Below, piece after piece: positions 11,233 through 22,432 of a DNA stretch of 55,860 nt (its first letter is position 1; every line of letters starts with the position of its first letter). This stretch comes from Zygnema cylindricum (Eukaryota > Streptophyta > Zygnematophyceae > Zygnematales > Zygnemataceae), in the NCBI GenBank assembly GCA_037447655.1, contig JBBHKE010001438.1:194810-250669 (forward strand). Direction: 5' to 3'. A model generated the notes under the pieces. It worked only from the letters and a program-made list of their open reading frames with translations, was not told the origin of the DNA and did not search any database. Both the position numbers and the translations under genes were made by a program.

Positions 11233-12654
11233 TGTTGTTCTTTGGTCTAAAATAGACCGCAGAAGCCACCCAAACTATCATGCGAAAAGCTAAGCGAAGC
11301 TAGGCCAATGAAGATTCATTTGAAATGCATCCTCGATATGCGTACACAGACGCAACAAACAACATTTAGGGTTTCATGGAATAATAAACATAAATAAACC
11401 CTATGACAACATCTAAGGTTTGATGGAATAATCGACATAAACAAACCCTAGGACAAATGCATAAACAATGCATATCAAACATATATAAAATAACATAAAT
11501 AAATAATACAGCCAAATGCATCACACATAAACAAGAGTATAATCAAAGTATAATCATTATATCATTCAAAGTGCATGACCTAATCGACAACCCTAAAATA
11601 CTACATCTTTGGTCCCCACTTTACTAACCAGCATTGATGATAAATTCTTAACAAAGCTCATTCCTATATATACACTTGTGAGCTGTCAATGAATCGCTAC
11701 ATGTCAAAATAGCCAACGTAACTTCCACTAAGTAGTATTACATCATGAGAACCTATTACGACAAATAATCCTAACTGTAAGTGTACACCTGAAAGTCAAC
11801 CAATCATAAGCGTACACTTGTCTGCAAGTACGACAACACACAAATTAAACTGCCGAAACCCTAAATGATCATCTAAATAAAAACTGTCATAATCAATACT
11901 AAATTATTATTACACATACGACAAAACAATGTTATTTCAAATATTTTCACCGACGCGTCCGCAAAATACGCGTCATAAGCGACAACTCGCTTAGTCACTC
12001 GTAGATAAATCCACGTAGTGAACCAACATCGCATATGTACGGTCCACCTAATAATACGTCATTAAAGATAATGAGATCCCTTGAAAATATCGGCGGACGC
12101 CATCCGCCTTCCACGTGTACCACGAATCACTTGTCAAACAATCCGGAACGTCCAAAAATAAATATCGTGTGATTGACGCGATTTCGCGTCACCACTACAT
12201 AAAAAATCTCGGCGGCCTATATCCGCCGTCCGTCGCTCTTAATCGGCACCCTTGATGTCGCGCCGCGTGGTCATAAAAAATACACTTGTCGAAACCTCGT
12301 CAAGCTATCCGAAATTGTCCGTACCACAATTTTGTTCCTCGTCATAAATGCGCCTGTCGCAAATAGAGTACACCTGTCGCATTATGTTTTGTACGGCCAG
12401 CGTACATTTTTCAAATACTTCGAATATTTCAAATCGGATCGCGAAGCGATCCGCCGTCCATTTCCATTTCGTGTTCCGTATTTTTCGTACGCTTCTTCGC
12501 GTCACTTAATTTGTACTTTTACGTCACCTTAAATTCATCCGTACATTAACCCCCCAACTACAAATCCATTCGAACCACCATATTACATTTGGTTACTAAG
12601 TATGCGAACATGCGAGCGCACGCCTTTACGAAAATGAATCTTCCAAAAACAACA
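11233..12654 (-). repeat. C 3' LTR
   Basis: Near-identical to 18929-20350 (same length, few substitutions), so C is comparatively young. The frames at 12305-12505 and 12332-12532 recur at 20001-20201 and 20028-20228 because they are LTR duplicates. Confidence 0.95.
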
Positions 12655-13414
12655 CTCCTCCGAAGATTTAGTTTCGTAAATCCATGACGCCACGTCATCA
12701 TCTGTCACCACTGTCACCTCCTGCTGTCTCCTCCATCTTAATCCGCCAAATGCCTCCGACAGAATTTTACACTTGTTCCACCATCGCTTCCGCTTCCTCC
12801 ACATACCATCCAGATTTCAAAAAACATAATATATATATTTTTCATTTTCTGATTACAACAAAATAATTCCTTCCAATATCTAAATCCGGATCTACATTCC
12901 CAAAATTCTATCACAAATTAACTAAAAAAAATTAAAGCCAAAAGATCACACTAATAATATATCCTCGCTCAAATAAATCCTACCTCATTATAACAAATCT
13001 AGATTTCAATAATAATTTTTTTTTTCTTTTCATAAACTATCAAATCCCAAAATTTCCCATAAAAAAATTCATATAACAAATAGTATTATCCCAAAAATTC
13101 AAATAATGTCACATTTCCCAAAAATTTCCAACAACTCAAAATCTACAATAGAAATCCAATTTTCAACAATCATCGATCCACAAAATTTGGATCTCTCGAC
13201 CACATGTCACAACTCCACCTTCCGGATCTCTCCATCAAACGAATATGTATTTTCCAAAAATAAAATATCATTTCTCATAATTAATCATTTTCATTGAGGG
13301 TAGACATTTCGGCACTGTCACTAAGTTAACCCTTGGGGCGATGCAAGATTAAACTCGGCACATACCAACACTATGATAAGGCCGATCTCATGGGTACACA
13401 GACACCATTACTGC
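12655..13414 (-). other. C internal region, 3' part: no gene
   Basis: AT-rich and without polyprotein motifs. The first bases (CTCCTCCGAAG on the plus strand) give a minus-strand purine tract next to the 3' LTR. The last five bases ACTGC are the TSD of D. Confidence 0.8.
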
Positions 13415-14090
13415 TGAAATTCTGTGGTCTCCATTGACCCACAGAATGAGCAGCCTATGTAAAGCCTCTAGGATAATATTTGCCCCTTCTACTTTCCCGC
13501 TGAATAAGCGCCACCCAAGCACACAAATATTCAGACCACTCTCACCCTTGTGGGACAAGACTCCCCTGAGTCAAACGCAAAAAGAATCACTGAATTTGCT
13601 CACCCGAGCAGTAAGTTATGGCTGGTCAAAGATGACCTTTATAGTTACAAGCTCTCTTAGAGAGAGAGGTACCTAAATATTACTAAGTCTCGGTCTGCCT
13701 ACTCACGACTACCTACTATTAAACCCTAGTCCAATAGGAACACTATAAAGTACAAGAAGGTACAATGGGCGATGTACTTATTGTACAACCATTGTACAAC
13801 AAGGTCTACAAGGTGAGACCTGTCATATCGGAAGCCATGGTTCCTCCTCCCATCTTCTCCGGTATCAAATAATGTGGCGCCACGTGGCACCGCGTGACGC
13901 TATATCCGTATGCCGCCAAAAAGCTCACTTCGCGTGGCGGCTATAATGCCGGCCGTCCGATCAAAACATATTTTACACGGTTCAGATTCGCGTACATGCA
14001 GAAATTGCTCCTTTTGGTTAGTCTGCTGTTAATTAGCTGTTTCGTTAATGTTTATATATTTATGAAACCCGTCACGTGTATCGTTTCGTA
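13415..14090 (-). repeat. D 3' LTR, truncated
   Basis: Matches 17934-18610 closely and stops at TCGTTTCGTA; RT coding sequence follows at once. It keeps an ATG (CAT at 13432-13434 on the plus strand) at the gag start, where the 5' LTR has CTG. Confidence 0.93.
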
Positions 14091-17000
14091 AGGACACTAA
14101 GGACACTTACAGCTGCAGCTATATCCGGACGGGTACAGTTCATAAAACAAATTAAACTGCCTACAATCTGCCGATAAGGGATATTTTCCATAAATTTTCT
14201 TTCTATCTCGTCCATCTCATCATTAATGATGAATATTCCTCCCTCTTCACTCCCCTCACTCACTTTCTTCAAATCCATGGGAGTAGTACATCCGTTTGCT
14301 TTCTCCATTTGAAATTTTTCTAGCATATTACCGATTGCTTCTTTTTGAGTGAGTCTTATAATTCTATTCCCTCTATCTCTCTCCATCTGAATTCCCAAAA
14401 TGTACTTTGCTTCTCCAAGATATTTCATATCAAAACTGCTTCTAAGATCCCGTTTTAGTTTGTTAATTTTATCTAAGGACTTGCTTAAGACCAACAAATC
14501 ATCAACATAAATAGCAATAAATATCACTCCATTCTCATCCTCAAATAAATATATAGAGTGATCTGAACTAATTCTGATATACCCCAAACCGGTCAGAAAT
14601 TCGTCGAGCTTTATATTCCACTGTCGCGGGGCTTGCTTAAGCCCATAGAGTGATTTTATCAGTTTGCAAACTTTGTTTTCTTCCCCACTTTCCACGAATC
14701 CTTCCGGTTGCCTCATGTAAATTTCTTCTTCCAACTCTCCGTGCAAAAAGGCAGTTTTAATATCCATCTGGTGGATTTCCATATCCTCCGCTGCGGCTAT
14801 ACTTAAAAGGATTCTAACAGAAGGAAATCTGACTACAGGTGCAAAGGTTTCTTCGTAGTCTATCCCCTCTTTTTGTGTATAACCTTTTGCAACTAACCTA
14901 GCTTTGTACCTCTCAATGGTATTATCCGGGTTTAATTTAAGTTTAAACACCCACTTACATCCGATCGGTTTTCGGTCCGGTGGACAATCTACCAACTCCC
15001 ATGTATTGGCTTCCATGATAGAGGCCATTTCTTCATTTATAGCTGTGATCCACCGGCTACTTTCTGGAGTGTTTATGGCCTCTAAGTATGTTTGAGGTTC
15101 ATCTGGGTGAGACATCTTTGTGAGTTGGTTATTTACTTGTCTTTCTTGAAGTCGTTTACTACTTCTTCTTCCCCCTTCAAAATCGGACGCCGGTATGGAA
15201 GGCATCCTTGGGTTTCGTTTTGGGAGATTTTCAGCTTCCCTATCTTCCAATTCCGGTGTCTCATCAAGTTCCTCATCGGTTTCCACTTCGTATTGTGGCG
15301 TTGCCTCGGATGTTGTCCTTTCCTCCTTCTCCTTTGGTAAATCTGCAGATTTTTCTTTTTCTCCCTCTTCCTTCTCTTCATTTTCAAAGTCAAAGTCAGA
15401 AAACTGATCCGTTTCAAATCTGATTTTGACTTCCTTATTATATTTGAATGGATCAATGGACTTCTCTTCATTCATCACCACTATGTGTTTTACCAAAATT
15501 ATATCTCTCTTTTTCAAGTCATACACTCGGTATCCTTTTGTGCACTCATCATATCCTACAAGATATCCTGGTTTCCCTCTTCCCTCTAACTTCCATTTAG
15601 TCTTATCGGAATCCAAACTGTAGACTTGACTTCCGAACACTCTCAAACTAGACAAATCAGGCTTTCTTCCTGTCCACCTCTCATACGGAGTTTCCTCCTT
15701 ATTTGCTGAAGTTAGGACTCTATTTTTGATGAAATTAGCATAGTTCATAGACTCAGCCCAAAACTGCAGCCCTATCCTCTTATCACTTAACATACTTCTA
15801 GACATATCTCCTAAAGTTCTATTCACTCTTTCTGCTACTCCATTTTGTTCCGGATTATAGGGAACAGTTTTCTCATGATGAATTCCTTCTTCTTTAAGAT
15901 ATTCTTCAAAATCCCTTGAGGTGTATTCTTTCCCATTATCACTTCTTATCTCTTTTATTGAGGTTTCATGTAGCTTTTCACTCCATAATTTATACTCTTT
16001 GAAACATCTTAATACCTCTGACTTATGTCTGAGAAAGTATACCTTCGTGTATCTAGACCAATCATCTGTGATAGTTAACATCCATCTCTTCCCCCCATGT
16101 GAAGCATACCTAGCAGGTCCCCAAACATCAGTGTGAACTAGATCTAATACTTTCTCTCTCCTAAATGTGGTTGCCTTTGGAAATGGAAGTCTATGAATCT
16201 TCCCTTGGGCACATCCACTACAATCATCAAAGGTCTCATCATCTTCAAAAGTAATACCCTCCACTATTCCCTTTTTCTTCATTTTCTTTAATCTATCTAG
16301 ATGCACATGCCCCAACCTTTTATGCCAAAGCATCATCTCACTTGCACACGAGTAGAGAACACTTTTTTCATTGCAAAGAACAATTCTGAACATTCCTTGA
16401 CTGCCCTTCTCAGCTATGAAATAAACCTCATTATCAAAGCTTGCTGTGAAGATTCCTTTCCTAGTTCCTGTTTCAAACTCCTTTTCATCTAGGACAGCTG
16501 TTGAGACTAGGTTCTTGCTAAGTTGTGGAATGTAAAGAACGTCTGAGAGTGTTACAATTGAGGCCTTTCCATCAACTAGAACCTTCAAGTCAACAGTTCC
16601 AACAAGATTTGTGGTTTCTACTCTACCATCTCCGTACTCTATCTCAACTGTTGGGATCTTTCTCAGTTTAGTGAACCACCGCTTATCTTTGCACATATGC
16701 ATTGAAGCCCCTGAGTCTATGATCCACCCATCCTCGGGTGGATCCCTCTTACCTCCGAAAGCACACTTTTGTCTCCGTGGAATATCGACATGCTTTTCAG
16801 TGTTTTTCGGATTAAGGAGAAGCTCCTCAAGCTCCTCTTCAGGTTCAGTTTTTTCTTCCACTTCCTCATCAAGAACTTGAGTCAGGAAAGCCTTTTTCTT
16901 TCCTCCGTCCTTTGAGGTTCCTTGACCATCTTTCAGTCGAAGATCTGCAAGTCTGACACAATCTGCCATGTAGTGTCCCGGTTTCTTGCAGGAGTGACAT

Positions 17001-17197
17001 AATCCTCCTCGAGAAGTTCCTCTCCCGTGTCTATCAAATCTGCCACCTCCTTGTCCTCTTCCACCAAAGTTTCGATAGGGATCTTTCCCTCTCGCCTCAT
17101 CACGCTTCCGCCAATCAGCTCCTGCAGACAATGCTTGAACACTTGGACTCCCTCTCCTAAGCTCTATGGTGCTTTCTTTCACTAAAATCATTCCCAC
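14072..17197 (-). pseudogene. D Gag C-terminus, protease, integrase and RT in one frame
   Basis: 1,041 uninterrupted codons. A CX2CX4HX4C knuckle is at residues 67-80 (C67, C70, H75, C80). Protease DSG is at 161-163. The GAG-pre-integrase zinc region has WHKRLGHVHL (291-300) and C326/C329. Integrase D357, D420 and E456 give the D,D35E spacing. The connection domain is acidic (600-660). RT has QMDIKTAFLHG (810-820) and YVDD at 897-900. The frame leaves RT at RPDIAAAV and ends in LTR sequence, so the RNase H is absent. It is in frame with the upstream gag piece across the TAG at 17204-17206. Polyprotein function is known for copia; activity of this copy is unlikely without RNase H. Confidence 0.9.
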
Positions 17198-17206
17198 AGT
17201 GTCATC

Positions 17207-17929
17207 CTAATTCCAATTGCTATCTCCTATGTCCTGCAATCGGTTAATGATATTCTCATACTCTTCAGGTAGTTTCATCATTAATGTGTTCACTCTTTGT
17301 CTCTTAGACCATGAGTTACCTGCACTCTCTAACTCTCCAAACAATGCTCCTAAATCATTGCAATAATTATCCATACTTCCTCCCTTATAAGTATAAGCTG
17401 CAATCTTATTTTCTGCCAACTGTTGCTGCTGCAATGATCCACTCTTATATTTGTTAACTAGTGATATCCAAATATGAGATGAAGATTTGACATGCATAAG
17501 GGGAATGGCAATGCCCTTTGCTACACTTTTAAGAATTAAGAGCTTAGCAACCTTGTCTTTGTAGTTCCACTTTTCATACTCCGATCTTTCGGTCTGAACC
17601 CTTGTCGCCGTTTTTGGTGGTGCTGCTGCTGCCGGTATCGCCTTCGGCAATGGTGTCACTTGAGTTGCAACTCCTCCCTTTTCTCCTTCCATGACAATCT
17701 CCTCTCCTTCCTCATCTTCATCCTCGGTGATGGTGGCAGCTGTTCTACCAACTGTAGAGGCGTAGGTGCCAGAAAAACGTGTCCCTCCAAACCCAGGTGG
17801 AGGTGGGCATCGAATTTGTCCAGACACTATGCCCCATAGATGCTTCTCAAATAGTTCTCCCTCCATCATCATTTCCCAATAAAGAAAGTCTGATCCATCA
17901 AATATGGGCACCCTAGAGGGTGGGCCCAT
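17207..17929 (-). pseudogene. D Gag N-terminal (capsid-like) portion
   Basis: Opens MGPPSRVPIFDG, where MGPP is encoded by the primer-binding site, followed by the Trp-rich retrotransposon Gag start (YWEMMMEGELFEKHLWG). It ends at TAG 17204-17206, where related elements have Trp (RWIWNS in H). The usual start codon, seven codons upstream in the LTR, is CTG (17951-17953) in this copy, so translation would need a CTG start or the primer-site ATG. Acidic and Pro/Ala linkers lie in the middle. Confidence 0.88.
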
Positions 17930-17933
17930 AACC
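17922..17933 (-). promoter_or_regulatory. D primer-binding site, half-tRNA initiator-Met type
   Basis: GGTTATGGGCCC on the minus strand, extended by ACC, directly after the 5' LTR; complementary to the anticodon stem-loop of plant-type initiator tRNA-Met. Confidence 0.88.
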
Positions 17934-18078
17934 TGAAATTCTGTGGTCTCCAGTGACCCACAGAATGAGCAGCCTATGTAAAGCCTCTAGGATAATATTT
18001 GCCCCTTCTACTTTCCCGCTGAATAAGCGCCACCCAAGCACACAAATATTCAGACCACTCTCACCCTTGTGAGGACAA

Positions 18079-18092
18079 GACTCCCCTGAGTC
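18079..18092 (-). other. Leader hairpin GACTC/GAGTC (D)
   Basis: GACTCAGGGGAGTC on the minus strand, just after a GATTCTTTTTG block. The same pairing occurs in the leader of the other families. Confidence 0.55.
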
Positions 18093-18610
18093 AAACGCAA
18101 AAAGAATCACTGAATTTGCTCACCCGAGCAGTAAGTTATGGCTGGTCAAAGATGACCTTTATAGTTACAAGCTCTCTTAGAGAGAGAGGTACCTAAATAT
18201 TACTAAGTCTCGGTCTGCCTACTCACGACTACCTACTATTAAACCCTAGTCCAATAGGAACACTATAAAGTACAAGAAGGTACAATGGGCGATGTACTTA
18301 TTGTACAACTATTGTACGACAAGGTCTACAAGGTGACACCTGTCATATCGGAAGCCATGGTTCCTCCTCCCATCTTCTCCGGTATCGAATAATGTGGCGC
18401 CACGTGGCACCGCGTGACGCTATATCCGTATGCCGCCAAAAAGCTCACTTCGCGTGGCGGCTATAATGCCGGCCGTCCGATCAAAACATGTTTTACACGG
18501 TTCAGATTCGCGTATATGCAGAAATTGCTCATTTTGGTTAGTCTGCTGTTAATTAGCTGTTTCGTTAATGTTTATATATTTATAAAACCCGTCACGTGTA
18601 TCGTTTCGTA

Positions 18611-18682
18611 ACGCCTTAATGGTTAAGGCGTTAGGCTACAAAGAATCTAGAGGTCACGGGTTCAAACCTAGACCTAGGCATC
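18611..18682 (+). promoter_or_regulatory. tRNA-like A/B-box block, antisense to element D
   Basis: A-box-like CTTAATGGTTAAGGCG (18614 on) and a consensus B box GGTTCAAACC (18659-18668), spaced as in tRNA genes. It lies in the part of the LTR that was deleted from the 3' copy. It does not fold into a full tRNA that I can confirm. Confidence 0.7.
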
Positions 18683-18828
18683 ATTTTAGCCAAAATACCC
18701 TTAACTGCAAAAACTGCCACTTTCTAAATATGGCGGCAGCCATGGCGCGCCTTTGATCCTTACTCTCTTTCTTTAAAACAAAACTAAATAGGGAAGTGAA
18801 CTATTAATTACCTCTTTTCAACAACTGC

Positions 18829-18928
18829 AATAACCAGCAAGGACAATATTAACCCGCTACAATGCGTGTGACAAAAACCTACATCGACTTAACCTAACAT
18901 ATGATAGATGGGGTGTGGGCCCATAACC
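18829..18928 (-). other. C internal region, 5' part: no gene
   Basis: About 100 bp between D and C's 5' LTR, ending in the primer site. No coding sequence. Confidence 0.8.
18917..18928 (-). promoter_or_regulatory. C primer-binding site, half-tRNA initiator-Met type
   Basis: GGTTATGGGCCC on the minus strand, extended by ACA, directly after AGAACAACA at the LTR end. Confidence 0.85.
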
Positions 18929-20350
18929 TGTTGTTCTTTGGTCTAAAATAGACCGCAGAAGCCACCCAAACTATCATGCAAAAAGCTAAGCGAAGCTAGG
19001 CCAATGAAGATTCATTTGAAATGCATCCTCCATATGCGTACACAGACGCAACAAACAACATTTAGGGTTTCATGGAATAATCAACATAAATAAACCCTAT
19101 GACAACATCTAAGGTTTGATGGAATAATCGACATAAACAAACCCTAGGACAAATGCATAAACAATGCATATCAAACATATATAAAATAACATAAATAAAT
19201 AATACAACCAAATGCATCACACATAAACAAGAGTATAATCAAAGTATAATCATTATATCATTCAAAGTGCATGACCTAATCGACAACCCTAAAATACTAC
19301 ATCTTTGGTCCCCACTTTACTAACCGGCATTGATGATAAATTCTTAACAAAGCTCATTCCTATATATACACTTGTGAGCTGTCAATGAATCGCTACATGT
19401 CAAAATAGCCAACGTAACTTCCACTAAGTAGTATTACATCATGAGAACCTATTACGACAAATAATCCTAACTGTAAGTGTACACCTGAAAGTCAACCAAT
19501 CATAAGCGTACACTTATCTGCAAGTACGACACCACACAAATTAAACTGCCGAAACCCTAAATGATCATCTAAATAAAAACTGTCATAATCAATACTAAAT
19601 TATTATTACACATACGACAAAACAATGTTATTTCAAATATTTTCACCGACGCGTCCGCAAAATACGCGTCATAAGCGACAACTCGCTTAGTCACTCGTAG
19701 ATAAATCCACGTAGTGAACCAACATCGCATATGTACGGTCCACCTAATAATACGTCATTAAAGATAATGAGATCCCTTGAAAATATCGGCGGACGCCATC
19801 CGCCTTCCACGTGTACCACGAATCACTTGTCAAACAATCCGGAACGTCCAAAAATAAATATCGTGTGATTGACGCGATTTCGCGTCACCACTACATAAAA
19901 AATCTCGGCGGCCTATATCCGCCGTCCGTCGCTCTTAATCGGCACCCTTGATGTCGCGCCGCGTGGTCATAAAAAATCCACTTGTCGAAATCTCGTCAAG
20001 CTATCCGAAATTGTCCGTACCACAATTTTGTTCCTCGTCATAAATGCGCCTGTCGCAAATAGAGTACACCTGTCGCATTATGTTTTGTACGGCCAGCGTA
20101 CATTTTTCAAATACTTCGAATATTTCAAATCGGATCGCGAAGCGATCCGCCGTCCATTTCCATTTCGTGTTCCGTATTTTTCGTACGCTTCTTCGCGTCA
20201 CTTAATTTGTACTTTTACGTCACCTTAAATTCATCCGTACATTAACCCCCCAACTACAAATCCATTCGAACCACCATATTACATTTGGTTACTAAGTATG
20301 CGAACATGCGAGCGCACGCCTTTACAAAAATGAATCTTCCAAAAACAACA
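18929..20350 (-). repeat. C 5' LTR
   Basis: 1,422 bp, TGTTGTTC to AAAACAACA on the plus strand; TSD ATCTT follows at 20351-20355. Confidence 0.95.
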
Positions 20351-20355
20351 ATCTT

Positions 20356-21438
20356 GATATCCATCTGGTGTATTTCCATGTCTTCCGCTGTCTCTAGAGT
20401 GAGGAGAATCCTTACTGATGGGAACTGAACAACTAGATCAAAAGTCTCCTCATAGTCAATCCCCTCCGTTTGGGTGAACCCTTTCGCTTCCAACCTGGCC
20501 TTATATCTTTTAATTGTATTATTTGAGTTTAGTTTTAGTTTAAACACCCATTTACAACCAATCCGTTTTTTGTCCGGAGGACAGTCCGCTAGTTCCCAAG
20601 TATTTGCTTCCATGATGGAGGCCATCTCATCATTTATGACTCTAATCCATTTGTCTTTCTCCAGATTGTTCACTGCCTCCGAGAATGACTGACGCTCAGC
20701 CGGGTGAGATAGCTTAGTTATCTTCTGAGCAATTTGTTTCTTTTGTATCTTTTTGCTGCTCCTTCTCCCTCCCTCAAACTCCGAAGCTGGGATGGAGGGA
20801 AGTCTTGAATTTCTCCTTACAGTCTCATCGGCTCCCATCTCTCTCTTCGGATCCATGGAAGTTAGTTCTAGTTCCTCCTCTTCTCTCTCCTCGAAGTCCA
20901 TAGAAATATGTGAGGTTTCCTGTGGATCTTCTGCAATCACTGTTTCACTCATGTCCATTTCGAGAACGACAGAGTTCTTCTCACTTTCGGACTCAAATCT
21001 GATTCTTTTTTTCTTGGTATATTTGAAGGAGTCAAATAACTTTCCTTCATCCATGACAACTAGGTGTTTGACCAGAATGATATCTTTCTTTGCTAAGTCG
21101 TAGACTCTACATCCCTTAACATCCTTATCATATCCTACCAAGTATCCAGGTTTTCCCTTAGCATCTAGTTTCCAGTTTTTCCTACTCGATCATCAAGTTA
21201 AACTTGGCTGGAATACTTTAGGTGAAATCTGGTTTCGTTCAACCCATCTCTCATAGTGTATTCCTTTTCTGTTGAGGTTAAAACTATTCTTAATGTAGTT
21301 GGCAGTTCATAATACGCCCCAAATCTCGCCTATTTTGTTGTCGTAACATCCACTTACCACTATCTCCCAGTGTTTGTGACAACCTCTCGCCTACCATTTT
21401 GTTTGGGTTATATGGGTATTTTTTTGGTCTTGAAATCC
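20356..21438 (-). pseudogene. B N-terminal RT and C-terminal integrase remnant
   Basis: Continuation of B on the far side of C. The frame entering at 21141 holds MVGYDKDVKGCRVYDLAKKD, an acidic linker, [21 protein letters not shown] and MEIHQMDIK. The last continues into the RT text at 11208 once C is removed. Above 21141 the integrase C-terminal part is heavily frameshifted, and it ends at 21438 where E entered. Confidence 0.8.
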
Positions 21439-22432
21439 TGTTGTTTTTTAAAAGCTTTATCCTCACTAGATAAAGTTGTGAGGGGAGAATTGTAACTTAG
21501 AATATCTTTGGATTAAAGATTGGTGTAATACTTACCTCAAATAGTGTGATAGTAAAGAAGTTACTCTAAGAGTATTTGTACGGTCACGTAGACACGCGTC
21601 AACGTTTCAGACTATACAGGGATAGTGGAATGGACCTCGACACATGTCATCTATCGGACGACTCAATTCGAGAAATCGGGCGGACTGAAAAATAAACCGG
21701 ATATCTGGTAATACAAATGTATAAGGTAAAACACCAGACGTTGATTACGATCAGACTGACGACTCAAAATTGAGTGGGGACCACGGATGATGTGGTGTTT
21801 CGTAAGCACCCCAGATAGTCGTAAAAAACATACCACAGTGGGCTGGACACATCTACGGTTGTTGACTAAGCAAGCAACAATTGGCGTACGACTTCACTTT
21901 GTAAATACTTGATAAAAACAAGATTTTGTAGCTTAGTGGATTAAGAAATAGTGTTTCATTATTCGATTTAGGCTAGTTGCAATTTTGTTTTTAGAAGTAC
22001 TCTTGGTACAGTGACTTATAGTTTTGGTTCCTTGTCACATTATAGTACAGTACTATAGTGCCAGATGTTATTTGCTGATTTGTTTGCTAGAAGTAGACAC
22101 ACTCAAAGAGTATGAGTTTAGGACTTAGTAAATTATTTTGTATTCTGTTTTGGGATATTGGGGATCTAAAGGGCAGTTTTTGGGAAACTTGTAGGTCTCA
22201 TATCTTATGGTTAACTAAGTCAATTTGTCTGGAACTGTAACTTTGGGAGTTTACACTGTGTATGGTGATTATCTTGTATGCTGATTTCTAAGTGAATTTG
22301 ACCTGTGAGTCAGTTTCTACAGTGTGACAAAGATCAATGTTTGATAGGATTTCTTGTTAGCTTCTGCTTAAGTATGTCAACTTCCACAACTACTGCTGTA
22401 GCGCCACTTGCACCGCTTGTCATAGAACAACA
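21439..22432 (+). repeat. E 5' LTR
   Basis: TGTTGTTTTTTAAAAG to AGAACAACA. As in A, it includes the gag ATG (22374) and the first 59 nt of gag. Confidence 0.92.

Larger units (their letters stand above)
13415..18823 (-). mobile_element. D: nearly intact copia element with a 3' deletion
   Basis: Inserted in C with perfect TSD ACTGC (13410-13414 and 18824-18828). The 5' LTR is complete (17934-18823, 890 bp). The 3' LTR keeps only its last 676 bp because one deletion removed RNase H, the polypurine tract and the first 210 or so bases of that LTR. Gag-pol otherwise has a single in-frame stop. Outer ends and TSDs are intact, so the deletion came after insertion or was carried by the template. Confidence 0.93.
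17934..18823 (-). repeat. D 5' LTR
   Basis: TGAAATTCTG to TTTTCAACA on the plus strand. It carries GTAC inverted repeat, CCAAT-like, leader hairpin and tRNA-like modules, but not the 16-nt hairpin core. Confidence 0.92.
11233..20350 (-). mobile_element. C: non-coding LTR retrotransposon (LARD-like), host of D
   Basis: Two 1,422-bp LTRs, TG...CA ends, a half-tRNA primer site (18917-18928) and a perfect TSD ATCTT (11228-11232 and 20351-20355) in B's RT. Removing nested D leaves an internal region of only about 860 bp with no reading frame resembling gag or pol. It must therefore be moved in trans. Its ends (TGTTGTTTTT and AGAACAACA in element orientation) resemble those of E and A. Confidence 0.92.

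Noticed and set aside
12305-12505. 66-codon frame that recurs identically at 20001-20201
   Set aside because: Repeated because both copies are in C's two LTRs; no protein similarity recognised.
12600-12655. B-box-like GGTTCGAATGG in C LTRs as another tRNA-like block
   Set aside because: No A box at suitable distance and the last bases deviate from the consensus.
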